A stretch of DNA of 64,000 nucleotides from Methylobacterium sp. Leaf125 (GCF_001423085.1 NZ_LMNU01000012.1:764311-828310); one strand, 5' to 3'; counted from the first letter of the stretch, positions 45,902-55,744 are shown. Notes: a model not told the origin generated them from the letters alone. Translations and numbers: made by a program.

Positions 45902-46426
45902 ATGAAGATTGCCATGACCGGAGCCGGTGGTCGTATGGGCCGCACGCTCGTCGCAGCATTGAGTCGCAAGCATGATATAATCCTGCTCGACAAAGACGAG
46001 GGCTGCGATCTGTCCGATTGCGGTTCCGTTGACGCGGCCATTCATTTAGCCGTCGACTTTGCGGATGCGCAAGCATCGCTCGCGATGCTTGCTACCGCTC
46101 TGAAGTCAGCCGACACGACGCGCTTCGTCTATGCCAGTTCCGTGACGGTCGACCCGCATAGCGGGGTTGACGAAGCGGATAAGACCTATGTGCAAGCCAA
46201 GAAGGACGGCGAGGCGATGTGTTGTGATTGGCTGGCTGGCAAGGAAGGCCGGCGCGCGATCGCCCTTCGCTTCGGCCACTTTCACCCTGGTTCCGTCCCG
46301 CCGCACGAACACGAGGCGGTGCGCCTGACAGAAAAGGGCCTCGTCTACTGGGTCGAGCGCGCACTTTCCGACGAGCCGCAGGTATCCCGCCTCACGGTTT
46401 GGACGGCGACCGGGAGCGGCGGCTGA
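45902..46426 (+). CDS. short NAD(P)-binding epimerase/SDR-like protein
   Basis: The protein has 174 residues, shorter than normal extended SDRs (about 250-320). The Rossmann motif TGAGGRMGRTLVAAL, the VYASS strand with SVTVDP and a Tyr-x-x-x-Lys (YVQAKKDGE) are present, so it is an NAD-dependent epimerase relative. The C-terminal half ends in an RLTVWTATGSGG stretch. It could be a truncated version or a genuinely short family. It follows gmd by 87 bases and may modify a nucleotide sugar (inference). Confidence 0.65.
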   Translation: MKIAMTGAGGRMGRTLVAALSRKHDIILLDKDEGCDLSDCGSVDAAIHLAVDFADAQASLAMLATALKSADTTRFVYASSVTVDPHSGVDEADKTYVQAKKDGEAMCCDWLAGKEGRRAIALRFGHFHPGSVPPHEHEAVRLTEKGLVYWVERALSDEPQVSRLTVWTATGSGG

Positions 46427-46665
46427 CTCACTTTCCTTCGTGACGCGCGATGGGACAGCAGGCATCGCGCTCCGCCCCCCACGACCGAGGGGAGGGGCGT
46501 CATCAGTATCGTCCTAGGCCTATCCCAGCTTCACCGGCGCGTCTCGGATCTGATGCCCGCACCACGATACCGAAATGACTTGCCTTGCTGAGAGCTTCAT
46601 AAGCAGGACGTCGGACTGCCAGGACGGCGCCTCTTGCAGCAGCATCCCTACGAGGAGCGGAACAG

Positions 46666-47364
46666 CTACTTCGGCGAGGCCTGTTCCTGGAGCCAGGGGA
46701 CAATTGCTTGAGCGAGCGCGCTCGGCTCTTCCATTGGGATCATGTGGCCTGCGTTCTCGATACGCACGAGTTCGGAGCCGCTGATCCCTGCACAGAGTTC
46801 TTCAGACTCTTCCCAGCTGCGCAGTGCATCCCGGTCGCCCGCGACGATCAGGGTCGGACATCGGATCGCGGCGAGGCGCGATAAATCGGTCTCCCGAAAC
46901 TGCTGGGTGTGACGTCGGAAGACGTCGCCTCCGACCCGTTCACTCATGGCCCTTACGCGCTCGATGAGCGCTTCATCCGTCGCGCGATCCGGGTGCAGCG
47001 AGATCAGGACACCGGGGCGACTAAAACCGGTGAAGCGCTTCAGGTCCGCCATTTTCACGGCTACAGCTTTCCGTCGCGTCTGCTCTGGCGTGTCCGCGCG
47101 CGCCGACGTCGCAACCAGCACGAGGGCCAGGACGCGTCCCGGAGCCATGCGGGCGATTTCCCGGGCGACATAGCCGCCCATCGAGAAGCCGATCAGGGCG
47201 AACCGCTCCGGCGCTCCCGACAGGATGTCTCGCGCCATATCAGCGATCGTCGCGTTGGCAGTCGTGTCGCCGTGCGTGATCGATCCGAGGGTTTCGAGCG
47301 CTGGCAACATATCGTCCCAGAGCGAAGCATCCGTCATGAAACCAGGAATTAGAATAACGTCCAT
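46666..47364 (-). CDS. alpha/beta hydrolase
   Basis: The protein has 232 residues. The oxyanion region VILIPGFMTDASLW, nucleophile elbow GFSMGGYVAREIAR (Ser), acid in LIVAGDRDALRSWEE and His in IENAGHMIPMEEP complete a catalytic triad. I begin at the ATG at 47364 (MDVILIPGF); a longer frame exists upstream without a good site. An esterase or lactonase role is likely; the substrate is unknown. Its GC content is lower than the fcl-gmd block. Confidence 0.88.
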   Translation of the reverse strand: MDVILIPGFMTDASLWDDMLPALETLGSITHGDTTANATIADMARDILSGAPERFALIGFSMGGYVAREIARMAPGRVLALVLVATSARADTPEQTRRKAVAVKMADLKRFTGFSRPGVLISLHPDRATDEALIERVRAMSERVGGDVFRRHTQQFRETDLSRLAAIRCPTLIVAGDRDALRSWEESEELCAGISGSELVRIENAGHMIPMEEPSALAQAIVPWLQEQASPK

Positions 47365-47593
47365 CGTTTGCGTACCGTAGAGCTTGCCGGGACGTAAGCG
47401 TTGCCCGAACGACCAAAATTTTACGAGGGAATGCAACCAAATGATTCAACAACTTGGCCAAGAAGCGACTCTCGGTAATCCGAGCCAATACGCCTGAGTC
47501 AAAATTGTTTTCATTTCAGAGATTATGCAATTCAAAATTATTAAAGGCTTATCAGGGAGCAGGATCGGCTGCCTATGCTGGTCGAGAGCGGCC

Positions 47594-48583
47594 TCAACCT
47601 GAAGGATCGCCCCTTCGAAGCATTTCACTGAAGATGACAGGCATCGTCAATCCGACGGAGGCGGCCCTTTCCTGCACCGAGGGATCTCTCTGCAAGGCAT
47701 CGATCAGGATTTCGAAAGCGATGTTCGACACCGTCCGACGGCTGTCGTGGAGATAAATCAGGGCTTTCGCGAGGGCGATGTCCGCGGGCGTATCGGTGAA
47801 ATGGAAGGGAACGTGCTCGGCAAAATGCCGCCTCAGGGAGGTCAGGTCCATGCCGTCGAAAAAGTGACGCATGATATACCCGTCCTCGATCAGCAGGCGG
47901 GCCATATTCGAGGAGGCTGAAAGATTGAGCCCGACACCCCGGCGGCGATAGGCTGTGAGCCGGTCGCGGACAACCCTGAGAACGAAGCCGTGTTTCAGGC
48001 AACGAATCCAATACTCGAAGTCTTGAAGCTGGATGAGGCCAGGGCTGAACGGCCCCACTTGCAAGAACGTCGACCGGCGCATGAAGACCGATGGCGCGCA
48101 AAGGAAATTACCACGGAAGAACAGATGATCCAGGCTTACGCGATTACCACGGTTGAAATCGAACTGCGAAAATGCAGGGTAAAATGAATCTTCGAGAGGA
48201 AGATCAGTCTCGTTGATGAGTTGCGGCACGTCGAAGACGATATCGGCGTATCCCTTCGAGACGAGGTCATACTGACGGACAGCGCGCTGCGGTAGGGCGA
48301 TGTCGTCACCGCCCAAGAGGGCGATGTACTCGCCCCGAGCCGCGTTGATCCCGCTGTTCGCGGCCAGGCTTGGACCGCGATTGTCCTGGACGATCAGCGT
48401 CAGCCTTGGATCGCGAATTTCCTTGACGCGTTCGGCACCGCCATCCGTCGAGCCGTCATCGACGGCAATGACTTCAATGCCATCCAACTTCTGCTCGAGC
48501 GCGCTTCGGATCGTTTGACCGATAAAGGCCTTCTGCTGATAGAACGTCACGATGAAGCTGACGATCGGCGCCGGCTTACTCAT
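47594..48583 (-). CDS. family 2 glycosyltransferase
   Basis: This GT-A enzyme has 329 residues. APIVSFIVTFYQQKAFIGQTIRSAL, the donor-binding DDGSTDGGAERVKE, LLGGDDIALPQRA (DxD-like), and the QDFEYWIRCLKHG acceptor/base motif mark it as a GT2. It has no transmembrane segment, so it acts at the cytoplasmic face. Its ATG overlaps the stop of the upstream GT61-like gene (ATGA), so the two form one unit transcribed leftwards. Confidence 0.93.
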   Translation of the reverse strand: MSKPAPIVSFIVTFYQQKAFIGQTIRSALEQKLDGIEVIAVDDGSTDGGAERVKEIRDPRLTLIVQDNRGPSLAANSGINAARGEYIALLGGDDIALPQRAVRQYDLVSKGYADIVFDVPQLINETDLPLEDSFYPAFSQFDFNRGNRVSLDHLFFRGNFLCAPSVFMRRSTFLQVGPFSPGLIQLQDFEYWIRCLKHGFVLRVVRDRLTAYRRRGVGLNLSASSNMARLLIEDGYIMRHFFDGMDLTSLRRHFAEHVPFHFTDTPADIALAKALIYLHDSRRTVSNIAFEILIDALQRDPSVQERAASVGLTMPVIFSEMLRRGDPSG

Positions 48584-50406
48584 GATAGACGATTGCGATT
48601 CTGATCGTCGACGCGCGCCGGCGGGAGCCCGAGTGCTGCAATCATTCCGTCCAAGATTGGCGTCAGCGCGTCGAGCCTCACGGCTTGGCGCGGCCCTGCT
48701 TCGTCAGAGAGGCGGCTGAACATTGACGGAATGGTGCGGATCGTCGCCAAATCGGCAACGACGCGTCCGACAGGAGTATTGTGCCAATCCTCGCCCTCAA
48801 CGCTTTCGATGACGAGGATATGAGTTCCGGGGCGACACCAGATGGTATTCGTGAAGTCGTCGCCCGCATGCACGATCACGATCGAACATGCAGCCAGGAG
48901 ACGTACCTGAATTTCGAACGACAGATCGCCGATGTCGACGATTTCGAAATCCCGGTCGACGAGGGCTCCGAAGAACGCCTGGTCGTCGAGGGAACGTTGC
49001 AGCGGAGCCGTCGGCCTGACATAGAGCCGGCGCCTCCGCGTCGGAGCGGTCCCGGTCACGGCTGACTGCACCTGTTCGCGCACCTGTCGCAACGCCGCGA
49101 CCTCGTCGCTGGGGTGCGGGGCGGCGTCGGATCGTCGATCTCGCACTTCACGATCACGCCTGACCGGGTAGTGGAGCAGGTCGGTATGGTAAGCCACGCC
49201 GTCCGTCAGCGGGATGAGAGTTCGCTCAGACCGGCTCAGGAGGCGGAGGGCCGCGCGCTCTCGCTCACCCACCGACGCGCTCACAAGGAGCGGGATCTCC
49301 GGACCGAGTTCGCTGGACTGCACGGCGATCAGCCGCGGCAGGAGCGAGGTGAGGAAGTCGGCGAAAGTCCGGTCCCCACCCGTCAGATGGATACCCTGCG
49401 GGATATACGTTCGGCTCCTCCGGCCGAACCTGACAACGACGGCCTCACCAGCCTTCCAGGCTTCAGGATAATCGGGAGGCGCAGACTCGCCGCTTCCCGC
49501 GCCGGGCATGTTCGTCGGGATGAAGCAGTCCGACACGATCAGCGATGTCGTGCCGCCGATAACCGTCGCATCCGTCAGGGGCACGAGCTGGTAGAGGCTT
49601 TCCGAGGATCCAGGGGGCATTCCCACAGCCGGCTCACTTGGATTGAAGACATCCGAAAGCTGCCCCCCGCGAAACGTTGCGACGTAAGGCACTGTCCCGT
49701 CCTGGGGGAGGAGGTGCTGACGCCAGTCGAGGAGGCGAATCGCTCGAACGGCATCGCCCGACCGCGCGAGCGTCTCGAAGGCAGCGGCTTCGGCCAGGGG
49801 GTTGGGGCGGCGCCCCTCGTGGACGCCGTGTACGACGAAGTGGACCAGCGGATTGAGACCCGCTGCGGTGACATCCGGATTGCTGTGCAGATACCACGCG
49901 GTGTCGAACGCGAGCGATGGCGCGTAGCCCAGGCCCGCCCCCTCCCGCAGGAAATGAACGAGCGGGTTTACGCCCGCCTTCTCCACCTCGGGATGCTGCT
50001 CGAGATACCAGGCTCCATCGAACAGCGGGTGTGGTGCGTAGCCGAGAGCCGCGCCGCGCTCGAGATAGTGCAGGAGGGGATGCGTGCCCGCAGCCTCCAC
50101 GTCCGGGTGCTGAGCCAGGTACCACGCACCATCGAAGAGGGGATGCGGCGCGTCGTACCGCGCTTCCGGGTCGCTCAGGTAGTGGATGCGGGGATCGTTC
50201 CCCCGCTTTGCTGCCTCGGGATGGCCCCCCAGGTACCAGGCCTCGTCGAAGAGCGGTCGAATCAACGCGAGGCATTCGGGCCGTATGGGCGTCTTCGGTC
50301 GGCCTGATCGTGCTCCCAAACTCTGAGCACCCAGCAGAAAGCCGCGTATCGCCCGGATGCTGCGAGCCGCGGCAAGTGAGAGTGCCGAGGCGGGCATTTT
50401 CTGCAT
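48580..50406 (-). CDS. GT61-like glycosyltransferase with four N-terminal 38-residue repeats
   Basis: The protein has 608 residues. Residues 52-203 are four head-to-tail copies of a 38-residue unit (LFDGAWYLAQHPDVEAAG-hPLLHYLERG-ALGYAPHP, with exact periodicity). A C-terminal DUF563/GT61-type domain follows (about 230-590). Its LYVRPTAPLQRSLDDQAFFGALVDRDFEIVDIGDLSFEIQVRLLAACSIVIVHAGDDFTNTIWCRPGTHILVIES stretch has the final VHAGD..TN motif and a PG-x-H before a strand. In canonical GT61 this is HGAGLTN; here it is HAGDDFTN, so the acceptor site may differ. I use the ATG at 50406; a TTG at 50415 adds three residues. GT61 proteins in bacteria build capsules and exopolysaccharides. Confidence 0.75.
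   Translation of the reverse strand: MQKMPASALSLAAARSIRAIRGFLLGAQSLGARSGRPKTPIRPECLALIRPLFDEAWYLGGHPEAAKRGNDPRIHYLSDPEARYDAPHPLFDGAWYLAQHPDVEAAGTHPLLHYLERGAALGYAPHPLFDGAWYLEQHPEVEKAGVNPLVHFLREGAGLGYAPSLAFDTAWYLHSNPDVTAAGLNPLVHFVVHGVHEGRRPNPLAEAAAFETLARSGDAVRAIRLLDWRQHLLPQDGTVPYVATFRGGQLSDVFNPSEPAVGMPPGSSESLYQLVPLTDATVIGGTTSLIVSDCFIPTNMPGAGSGESAPPDYPEAWKAGEAVVVRFGRRSRTYIPQGIHLTGGDRTFADFLTSLLPRLIAVQSSELGPEIPLLVSASVGERERAALRLLSRSERTLIPLTDGVAYHTDLLHYPVRRDREVRDRRSDAAPHPSDEVAALRQVREQVQSAVTGTAPTRRRRLYVRPTAPLQRSLDDQAFFGALVDRDFEIVDIGDLSFEIQVRLLAACSIVIVHAGDDFTNTIWCRPGTHILVIESVEGEDWHNTPVGRVVADLATIRTIPSMFSRLSDEAGPRQAVRLDALTPILDGMIAALGLPPARVDDQNRNRLS
49798..50253 (-). repeat. 114-bp coding tandem repeat, 4 units
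   Basis: Each unit encodes 38 residues of the pattern LFDxAWYLxxHPDVxxAGxxPLxHYLxxG. The four units are diverged in sequence but exactly equal in length. The same motif recurs in the glycosyltransferases at 39953 and 53076. Confidence 0.8.
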
Positions 50407-50553
50407 AAACCACAAACCTCGTAACCGTGGTGAAAGCGCGCTGTCACCACGGATTGTTTGGCGCTTGGCGAGACTGGCTGCGCCTGTCCATGACCCCGAT
50501 GAACAGACCCGTAGGGTCCATCGGGGCTTCCAGCCGCGGCGTCGTCTTGGGGG

Positions 50554-51660
50554 TCAGGCGCAGGCTTCGCGAACCGCGGAGATGACCTGATCCACCATAT
50601 CGTCGGACATGCCCGGCCACATCGGAAGGCTCAGGACCTCGTCTGCCAACCGCTTCGAGAGGTCGAAGGACTCCGAGAACGCGGCGCCCCTGTAGCAGTC
50701 CTGGCTGAAGCAGGGGATGGGGTAGTGGACCAGGGTCGAGATTCCGCGGCTCTCCAGCTTGGCGCGCAGGGCTTCGCGTTCCGGCGACCGAACGACGTAG
50801 AGGTGGTAAACGTGCTCGTCGCCATCTTCGACGGGAGCCGGAAGCGTCAGATTCGGGCAATCCCTCAGGCCCTGAGCGTAGCGGGTAGCAATGTCGCGAC
50901 GGGTCGCGTTCTGGCCATCGACCGCGGCGAGCTTGACACGGAGAAAGGCGGCTTGCAGCTCATCGAGGCGCGAATTGGTTCCGCTGATCTCGTGGACGTA
51001 TTTCTGCTCCGACCCGTAGTTCCTCAGCATCCGCACGCGCCGAGCGAGCTCGTCGTCGTTCGTCGTGACCGCCCCGCCGTCGCCCAGGGCGCCCAGGTTC
51101 TTCGTCGGGTAGAAACTGAAGGCTGCGGCCAAGCCAAGCCCGCCCGTCCGCCGGCCGCGATTGACCGCGCCGTGAGCTTGGGCAGCATCCTCGATAACGG
51201 CGACGCCGTGCGGCTCAGCGATCGCCAGGAGTTCGTCGATCGGCGCCGGACGTCCATAGAGATGCACGGCCAGGATGGCTTTGGTTCGTGTCCCGATGCG
51301 CGCACGAACCGCCTCGGGATCGATATTGAAGGTCGAGGGATCGACTTCGACCGGGACCAGCTTGGCTCCGGCTTGATCGACCGCCAGCCAACTCGCGATG
51401 AAGGTGTGAGCCGGCACAATCACTTCGTCGCCCGGTTCAACGCCTAAGCCTTTCAGGATCAGAGTCAGCGCATCCAGACCATTGCCGACACCGATTGCAT
51501 GTCGGACGTTGCAAAACTGTGCGAACTCGGCCTCAAAGGCAGAGACCTCGTGGCCGAGGACGTAATAAGAACTCTCAAACACTCGCTTGAACGCGTTCTC
51601 CAGCTCCCGCTGTGCGTCGTGGTGGACTTTTTGCAAGGAAAAGAATGGAACGCGATTCAC
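50554..51660 (-). CDS. fdtB: DegT/DnrJ/EryC1-type aminotransferase, FdtB-like
   Basis: This PLP sugar aminotransferase has 368 residues. Motifs are [55 protein letters not shown], and the internal-aldimine Lys of [18 protein letters not shown]. Then [32 protein letters not shown]. This length and the N-terminal [24 protein letters not shown] fit FdtB/QdtB, which install the 3-amino group on dTDP-3-keto-6-deoxyhexose. The FdtA-like isomerase is the next gene upstream (23 bases away), strengthening the call. FdtB (galacto) and QdtB (gluco) cannot be told apart here. Confidence 0.85.
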   Translation of the reverse strand: MNRVPFFSLQKVHHDAQRELENAFKRVFESSYYVLGHEVSAFEAEFAQFCNVRHAIGVGNGLDALTLILKGLGVEPGDEVIVPAHTFIASWLAVDQAGAKLVPVEVDPSTFNIDPEAVRARIGTRTKAILAVHLYGRPAPIDELLAIAEPHGVAVIEDAAQAHGAVNRGRRTGGLGLAAAFSFYPTKNLGALGDGGAVTTNDDELARRVRMLRNYGSEQKYVHEISGTNSRLDELQAAFLRVKLAAVDGQNATRRDIATRYAQGLRDCPNLTLPAPVEDGDEHVYHLYVVRSPEREALRAKLESRGISTLVHYPIPCFSQDCYRGAAFSESFDLSKRLADEVLSLPMWPGMSDDMVDQVISAVREACA

Positions 51661-51683
51661 GGCACTTGCCCTCGGGATGATTG

Positions 51684-52097
51684 TTAAAGACTTTCTCTCG
51701 CTTGGTTCTCGACGAAGAGATCGAACGCGGCCTTGTCGCGGATGTACTCTTCTTCGTCGTAGACCGCGGAAGCGAGAACCAAGCAGACGGAGCCGGCCGA
51801 GAAATTGTTGATGTCGCGCCAGACACCCGGGCCTATCAACAGGCCCTGATCTGGTCGATTCAATCGAACGACTTCAGTTTCATATCCATCCGTAAGTCCA
51901 ACATCAAAACTACCCGCAACGGCGATGTAAATCTGCTGGAGCTTTGTGTGCGCATGCCCAGCCCGGCTCGAACCGCTCGGAACATCGTACAAGTAATATA
52001 CGCGGGCAATCGGAAATGGCGTGTCGTTTCCACCCTCGATCGGCGTCAGGTTGCCGCGGCTATCGACAATCTTTCGCAGGCTTAAAGTCTTCCACAT
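51684..52097 (-). CDS. fdtA: dTDP-6-deoxy-hex-4-ulose 3,4-ketoisomerase, FdtA-like cupin
   Basis: This small cupin has 137 residues. [35 protein letters not shown], then the catalytic-His region [22 protein letters not shown] and a [21 protein letters not shown] end are typical for FdtA/QdtA, which shift the keto group from C4 to C3 in dTDP-4-keto-6-deoxyglucose. Together with FdtB it makes dTDP-Fuc3N or dTDP-Qui3N. The partner enzymes rfbA/rfbB and rfbC are needed for the precursor; rfbC starts at the right edge of the window. GGAGG lies 10 bases before the ATG. The leader DNA is AT-rich. Confidence 0.88.
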   Translation of the reverse strand: MWKTLSLRKIVDSRGNLTPIEGGNDTPFPIARVYYLYDVPSGSSRAGHAHTKLQQIYIAVAGSFDVGLTDGYETEVVRLNRPDQGLLIGPGVWRDINNFSAGSVCLVLASAVYDEEEYIRDKAAFDLFVENQARESL

Positions 52098-53075
52098 AGG
52101 GCGCCTACCTCCACACTCTTCATCGACGACATTCCTTCAGTCAAAACCTGCATCGCAATACTTATCGAATAAAAGGTTTTTTACGCTTCAAACGTTGTCA
52201 AAATTCCGTCGGCGAGAGGGAAAACAATCGGCGATTCGACCGGGGGTATTCCCGAATAAGCGCCCTCGCACGCATCTAGGTTCGGCGGACGTCTAGCCAA
52301 TCCCCCGGCGCAGGTCCAGCGGCGGCGGTCGAAATGACCGCCCCCTCCGGGCAAGGTCGAATCCGGTTTGCTGTGCGCAGATCCGCTGCTCCCATTCGCT
52401 TCTGGACACCGGATCGAGCCCGCGCGTCATCTAACAGCAGTTTCCCCGCTGACAGGCCCATGACCGCCGCGCGGACGACCGATCATCCGCGATGTTTCTC
52501 CGACATCACGGTCCAACTGACTCGATCTGGGCCAGTCATGCGCGGGCCCGCTGAGAGGCATCCCGGGCGCCCGGTCCTGATTGGCAGACAGGCTTCACGA
52601 CAGCTTGCTGAAACCGGTCCCTGGGCGGACGATCCGTCACCGCGGGTGCCGATCACCCTCACGGACAAAGACTGCCTGTACCCCGACGGAGCCGACAGGC
52701 AGGCGACTCGTCGCGGTCGCGTGAAACGGACCCGGTGGGCAGGTCGTTTGCCCCCCCCGATCCCCTCCGTCGTCTGCGCGAAGAGAATGGAGCTCCAGTC
52801 CCGCAGTGAGCGTTCAGGGGTGCGCAGCAGAGCTATGACGCCAGCCCGCTCCATCTCCTGTCGCCTCACTCGTCGGGTGCCAGGGCTCGGTCGGGCTGCT
52901 TGGTCAGACCACTTGCGGATGTCTGGTTTTGGATGTCCGGTTGCAAGAAGACGCCGATCCAGGCTGCGCTGGCACGATTGCCGAACGCTCGTGGTGGTGA
53001 GCAGATGAACGCGCGGTGTGATCGAACCCCGATTGCGCCCCCTCAACACCGGATTGCTGAGTCCTAAGAGTCACT
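52098..53075. other. 978-base divergent gap without a recognised gene
   Basis: The fdtA-proximal 150 bases are AT-rich (with TTTTATTCGATAAG on the minus strand) and must contain its promoter. The rest is GC-rich with Arg/Pro-rich frames on both strands, none with a domain. The plus-strand gene at 53076 begins at the right edge. Confidence 0.45.
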
Positions 53076-54815
53076 ATGCCTCTCTTCACTGCCATTCGCC
53101 GGGCAATTTTGACCGCATTTCGGAGATTGATCGACACCCCCCCCTTGTGGGCAGGTTTCGACAAACGGCATCGCAGTTCTCGCGAGGCCATCGCCGCACT
53201 CTCAAACATCTATCTATCGGATGCCTCTCCGATCACGGCGAAAGATGTGCTGAATGTCTTCGATTCCAAATGGTACGAAGCGGAATATCCGGACGTCAAA
53301 CGAGCACGCGCGGACCCTCTCTCACATTATCTTGCTCACGGGCACCGGGAGAACAGGGATCCGTCGCGTGCCTTCGGCACCCGCTGGTACGCGGCTCACA
53401 ACCAAGGCATCGCTCACTCGGAGGGGAATGGGCTCATCCACTATATCGCCCGTCGATTCCGTGAGAAGCGGCCGCAGGTGGCATTGTTCGCGTATTCATG
53501 GACTCCGGGCAAGGATCTGGACCCCTATATCAAACGGATTGCGTCGACGATTGCTTCGTTTGGAATGAATGTCGACGTTTACCTTGGGAGCGACTTCGCC
53601 CACCACGACGGCATCAAGGGGCTGAGAGATCCCGCCGACGAAGAGCATCTTGCGGACTGGCTGAGTCACAGGCCCTACGACTTTGCAATCTCCTTCAACA
53701 ATTCATTGTTGCTACCACGCGTGGTCAAAGCACTTCGCTGTCGAATCGTGTCTGTCATCGTCGACTCGAAGGGTCACATCTTCGATCACCTGAATGATGA
53801 CAACCGCGCGACTTACACCCTTGATGCTATCTTCGCTCCAATCTACAGATCCCTCGAAGAAGAATTGCGGAGAACATATCCAGCCAAGGCAAAGAACTTT
53901 AGTTTTATTGCTGCTGCAACGGATGTCGGGAAACGGCGGAATGCACGGCCAATGAAGGAGCGCGCTGCGATTACGTGGATCGCGAGCCTCGTGGGCGACG
54001 ACCGTCTCGATGATCTTCTCGACAAGAACGGCGGATCACAGGAATGGAAGGAGGCGCTCCGCGTCTGTTTGGAGCAGATCGAACGGCGTGGTTATCTCCG
54101 AGCAGAGCAAACGACCCGCGAGGCCCTCGACATTTTGATTGCGGCTTCGCATTGGAGCGCCGAGCAGATCGAGCAGCAACTACAAAATATTGTCACCAAC
54201 CACAGGCGTGTCGAAATCATCAACAGGCTCGCCCCCCTGGGGTTGCGATTGTACGGGAACGACCGCTGGAAAAAACTAATGCCATACAACGCAGCTGTTG
54301 TGGCATCTTTCCATAGCGCAAAGTCTTTGGCCTCACACGCAGATCTGATGGATATTTACGACAATTCTTTGATCTCAATTAACTTGCCGCAGGCTCAGGC
54401 CGGCACCGGGATCCAGTACCGCGTATTGGATGTCCTTGCCTCACGAAGTCTGTTGCTCACCAAAGCCGTAGCCGGGTCAGACCTGTCTTATCTGTTCGGC
54501 AATGAAAATCCCATCGAGACGTTTTCCAACCTCGAAGAGCTCGTTAGCAAGTGTCAATTCTACTTGGAGCACGAAGCCGAGCGGACTGCCCGCATTGCCG
54601 AATGCAACGCCCTCGTCTCTCGGGGGTACAGCTTCGAGGAGCGCGTCTCAGAATACCTGACGCGGAGCAATGCCCGGGCGGCTGCAACGTGCCTGGATCA
54701 ACGAAGGTCTCCCGCATCCCCCGGCTCGATCGCGCTCGTCAGCGCGGAGTCCATATGCGCCGGGAGGGGTGGCCGTCCGCTGGAAACCGCGGCTCTGCCG
54801 ATACAGCCGTGGTGA
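53076..54815 (+). CDS. glycosyltransferase with N-terminal repeats (CgeB-like C-domain)
   Basis: The protein has 579 residues. The N-terminus has the repeat motif (FDSKWYEAEYPDVKRARADPLSHYLAHGHREN, then a degraded GTRWYAAHNQGIAH..GLIHYIA). The middle half (about 155-330) starts VALFAYSWTPGKDLDPYIKRIASTIASFG, a Rossmann-like GT-B N-domain. The C-terminal part has LRLYGNDRWKKLMPYNAAVVASFHSAKSLASHADLMDIYDNSLISINLPQAQAGTGIQYRVLDVLASRSLLLTKAV, similar to the Glyco_trans_1_2 C-domain of CgeB-type proteins, where the nucleotide sugar binds. The last 30 residues look like read-through of a non-family tail. GC content is lower than in neighbours. Confidence 0.72.
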   Translation: MPLFTAIRRAILTAFRRLIDTPPLWAGFDKRHRSSREAIAALSNIYLSDASPITAKDVLNVFDSKWYEAEYPDVKRARADPLSHYLAHGHRENRDPSRAFGTRWYAAHNQGIAHSEGNGLIHYIARRFREKRPQVALFAYSWTPGKDLDPYIKRIASTIASFGMNVDVYLGSDFAHHDGIKGLRDPADEEHLADWLSHRPYDFAISFNNSLLLPRVVKALRCRIVSVIVDSKGHIFDHLNDDNRATYTLDAIFAPIYRSLEEELRRTYPAKAKNFSFIAAATDVGKRRNARPMKERAAITWIASLVGDDRLDDLLDKNGGSQEWKEALRVCLEQIERRGYLRAEQTTREALDILIAASHWSAEQIEQQLQNIVTNHRRVEIINRLAPLGLRLYGNDRWKKLMPYNAAVVASFHSAKSLASHADLMDIYDNSLISINLPQAQAGTGIQYRVLDVLASRSLLLTKAVAGSDLSYLFGNENPIETFSNLEELVSKCQFYLEHEAERTARIAECNALVSRGYSFEERVSEYLTRSNARAAATCLDQRRSPASPGSIALVSAESICAGRGGRPLETAALPIQPW

Positions 54816-55049
54816 CATCTTCTGGTCACGACGTCCGGGCATCACCCTGGGGGCGAAGCGGAGCAGCGGGTCCAATCGATGCGCTCTGGACGAGGGTGAC
54901 TTTCCATGGCAGACGATGCCGGCTTCGAGTCGGGTTGAGGATCAAAACCTCAATACGCATGGCAAGTTCGGTCGCCACCACCGAGACGTGGGGAATTCCA
55001 GGGAGCTTCTGGCAAGACGGTCAGGAGCACGGGAGTCCGACGCAGTAAA

Positions 55050-55655
55050 ATGGGATATGTCATGTCGGCTAAATCCAGAGTTCTACAGGGGATTTTCGTC
55101 GACCTGCGCCCTCTCGCTGAAGGCGATGCAGCCATTACTTGCAAGTGGCGTGCCGCAGAGCGGGCCCGCCATCTGAATCAGGGCGCTCAGACCCCCGAGG
55201 ATCAGGCACGCTGGATCGCATCGCGGCCACAGAGCGAACATAATTTCATTATTCAGCTCAGGAGCGGCCAGCCCGTCGGGATGCTGTCGCTGGTGGATGT
55301 CGACAACCGGAATTCGAGGGCCGAGACCGGGCGGTTTCTCATCGGCGAGGAAGACGTGGTCAAGGGGCAGCCTGTCGCTGTCGAGGCGATGGCCCTTCTC
55401 TACGATTTCGCCTTCAACGACCTTGGCCTCTTGCGGTTGTATGGGACTATCGCGGCCAGCAATACGCTGATGATCAAGTGGCAGAAGTTTCTTGGGATGA
55501 AGCAAGAGGGCGTGCTGCGGAACCACTACCGAATCGGTGGCGAGTTTCAGGACGCCGTCGCGATGGGCATCCTCGAGGACGAATACCGGACGGTGTTCCT
55601 TGCGCGGGCGAAAGTCCTGATGGCGGCGGGCAAAGTTCCGGTTCCCACGACCTAA
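55050..55655 (+). CDS. GNAT-family acyltransferase
   Basis: The protein has 201 residues. VDLRPLAEGDAAITCKWR, HNFIIQLRSGQPVGMLSLVDVDNRNSRAETGRFLIGEEDVVKGQPVAVEAMALLYDFAFNDLGLLRLYGTIAASNTLMIKWQKFLGMKQEGVLRNHYRIGGEFQDAVAMGIL is the RimJ/PseH-type GNAT fold, with acyl-CoA site near VKGQPVA and the N-x-x-x-x-x-x-x-x-L-G-M-K-x-E-G motif. PseH-like members acetylate the amino group of nucleotide-linked 4-amino sugars. Position next to FdtA/B and upstream of an acyl-building operon suggests it acylates the 3-amino sugar, with acetyl or a more complex chain (inference). A later in-frame ATG at 55062 is possible. Confidence 0.85.
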   Translation: MGYVMSAKSRVLQGIFVDLRPLAEGDAAITCKWRAAERARHLNQGAQTPEDQARWIASRPQSEHNFIIQLRSGQPVGMLSLVDVDNRNSRAETGRFLIGEEDVVKGQPVAVEAMALLYDFAFNDLGLLRLYGTIAASNTLMIKWQKFLGMKQEGVLRNHYRIGGEFQDAVAMGILEDEYRTVFLARAKVLMAAGKVPVPTT

Positions 55656-55744
55656 AGCGCACTGCGCTGAACACAGGAATCACGATCCGCCACCGACCGC
55701 CGGACATCACTGGCGGAGTGGATGGATTCTGGAGGCTGAACGTA

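Noticed and set aside
52334..53049. frames on both strands in the fdtA/glycosyltransferase gap
   Set aside because: They overlap each other, are Arg/Pro/Ser-rich and match no recognisable domain.
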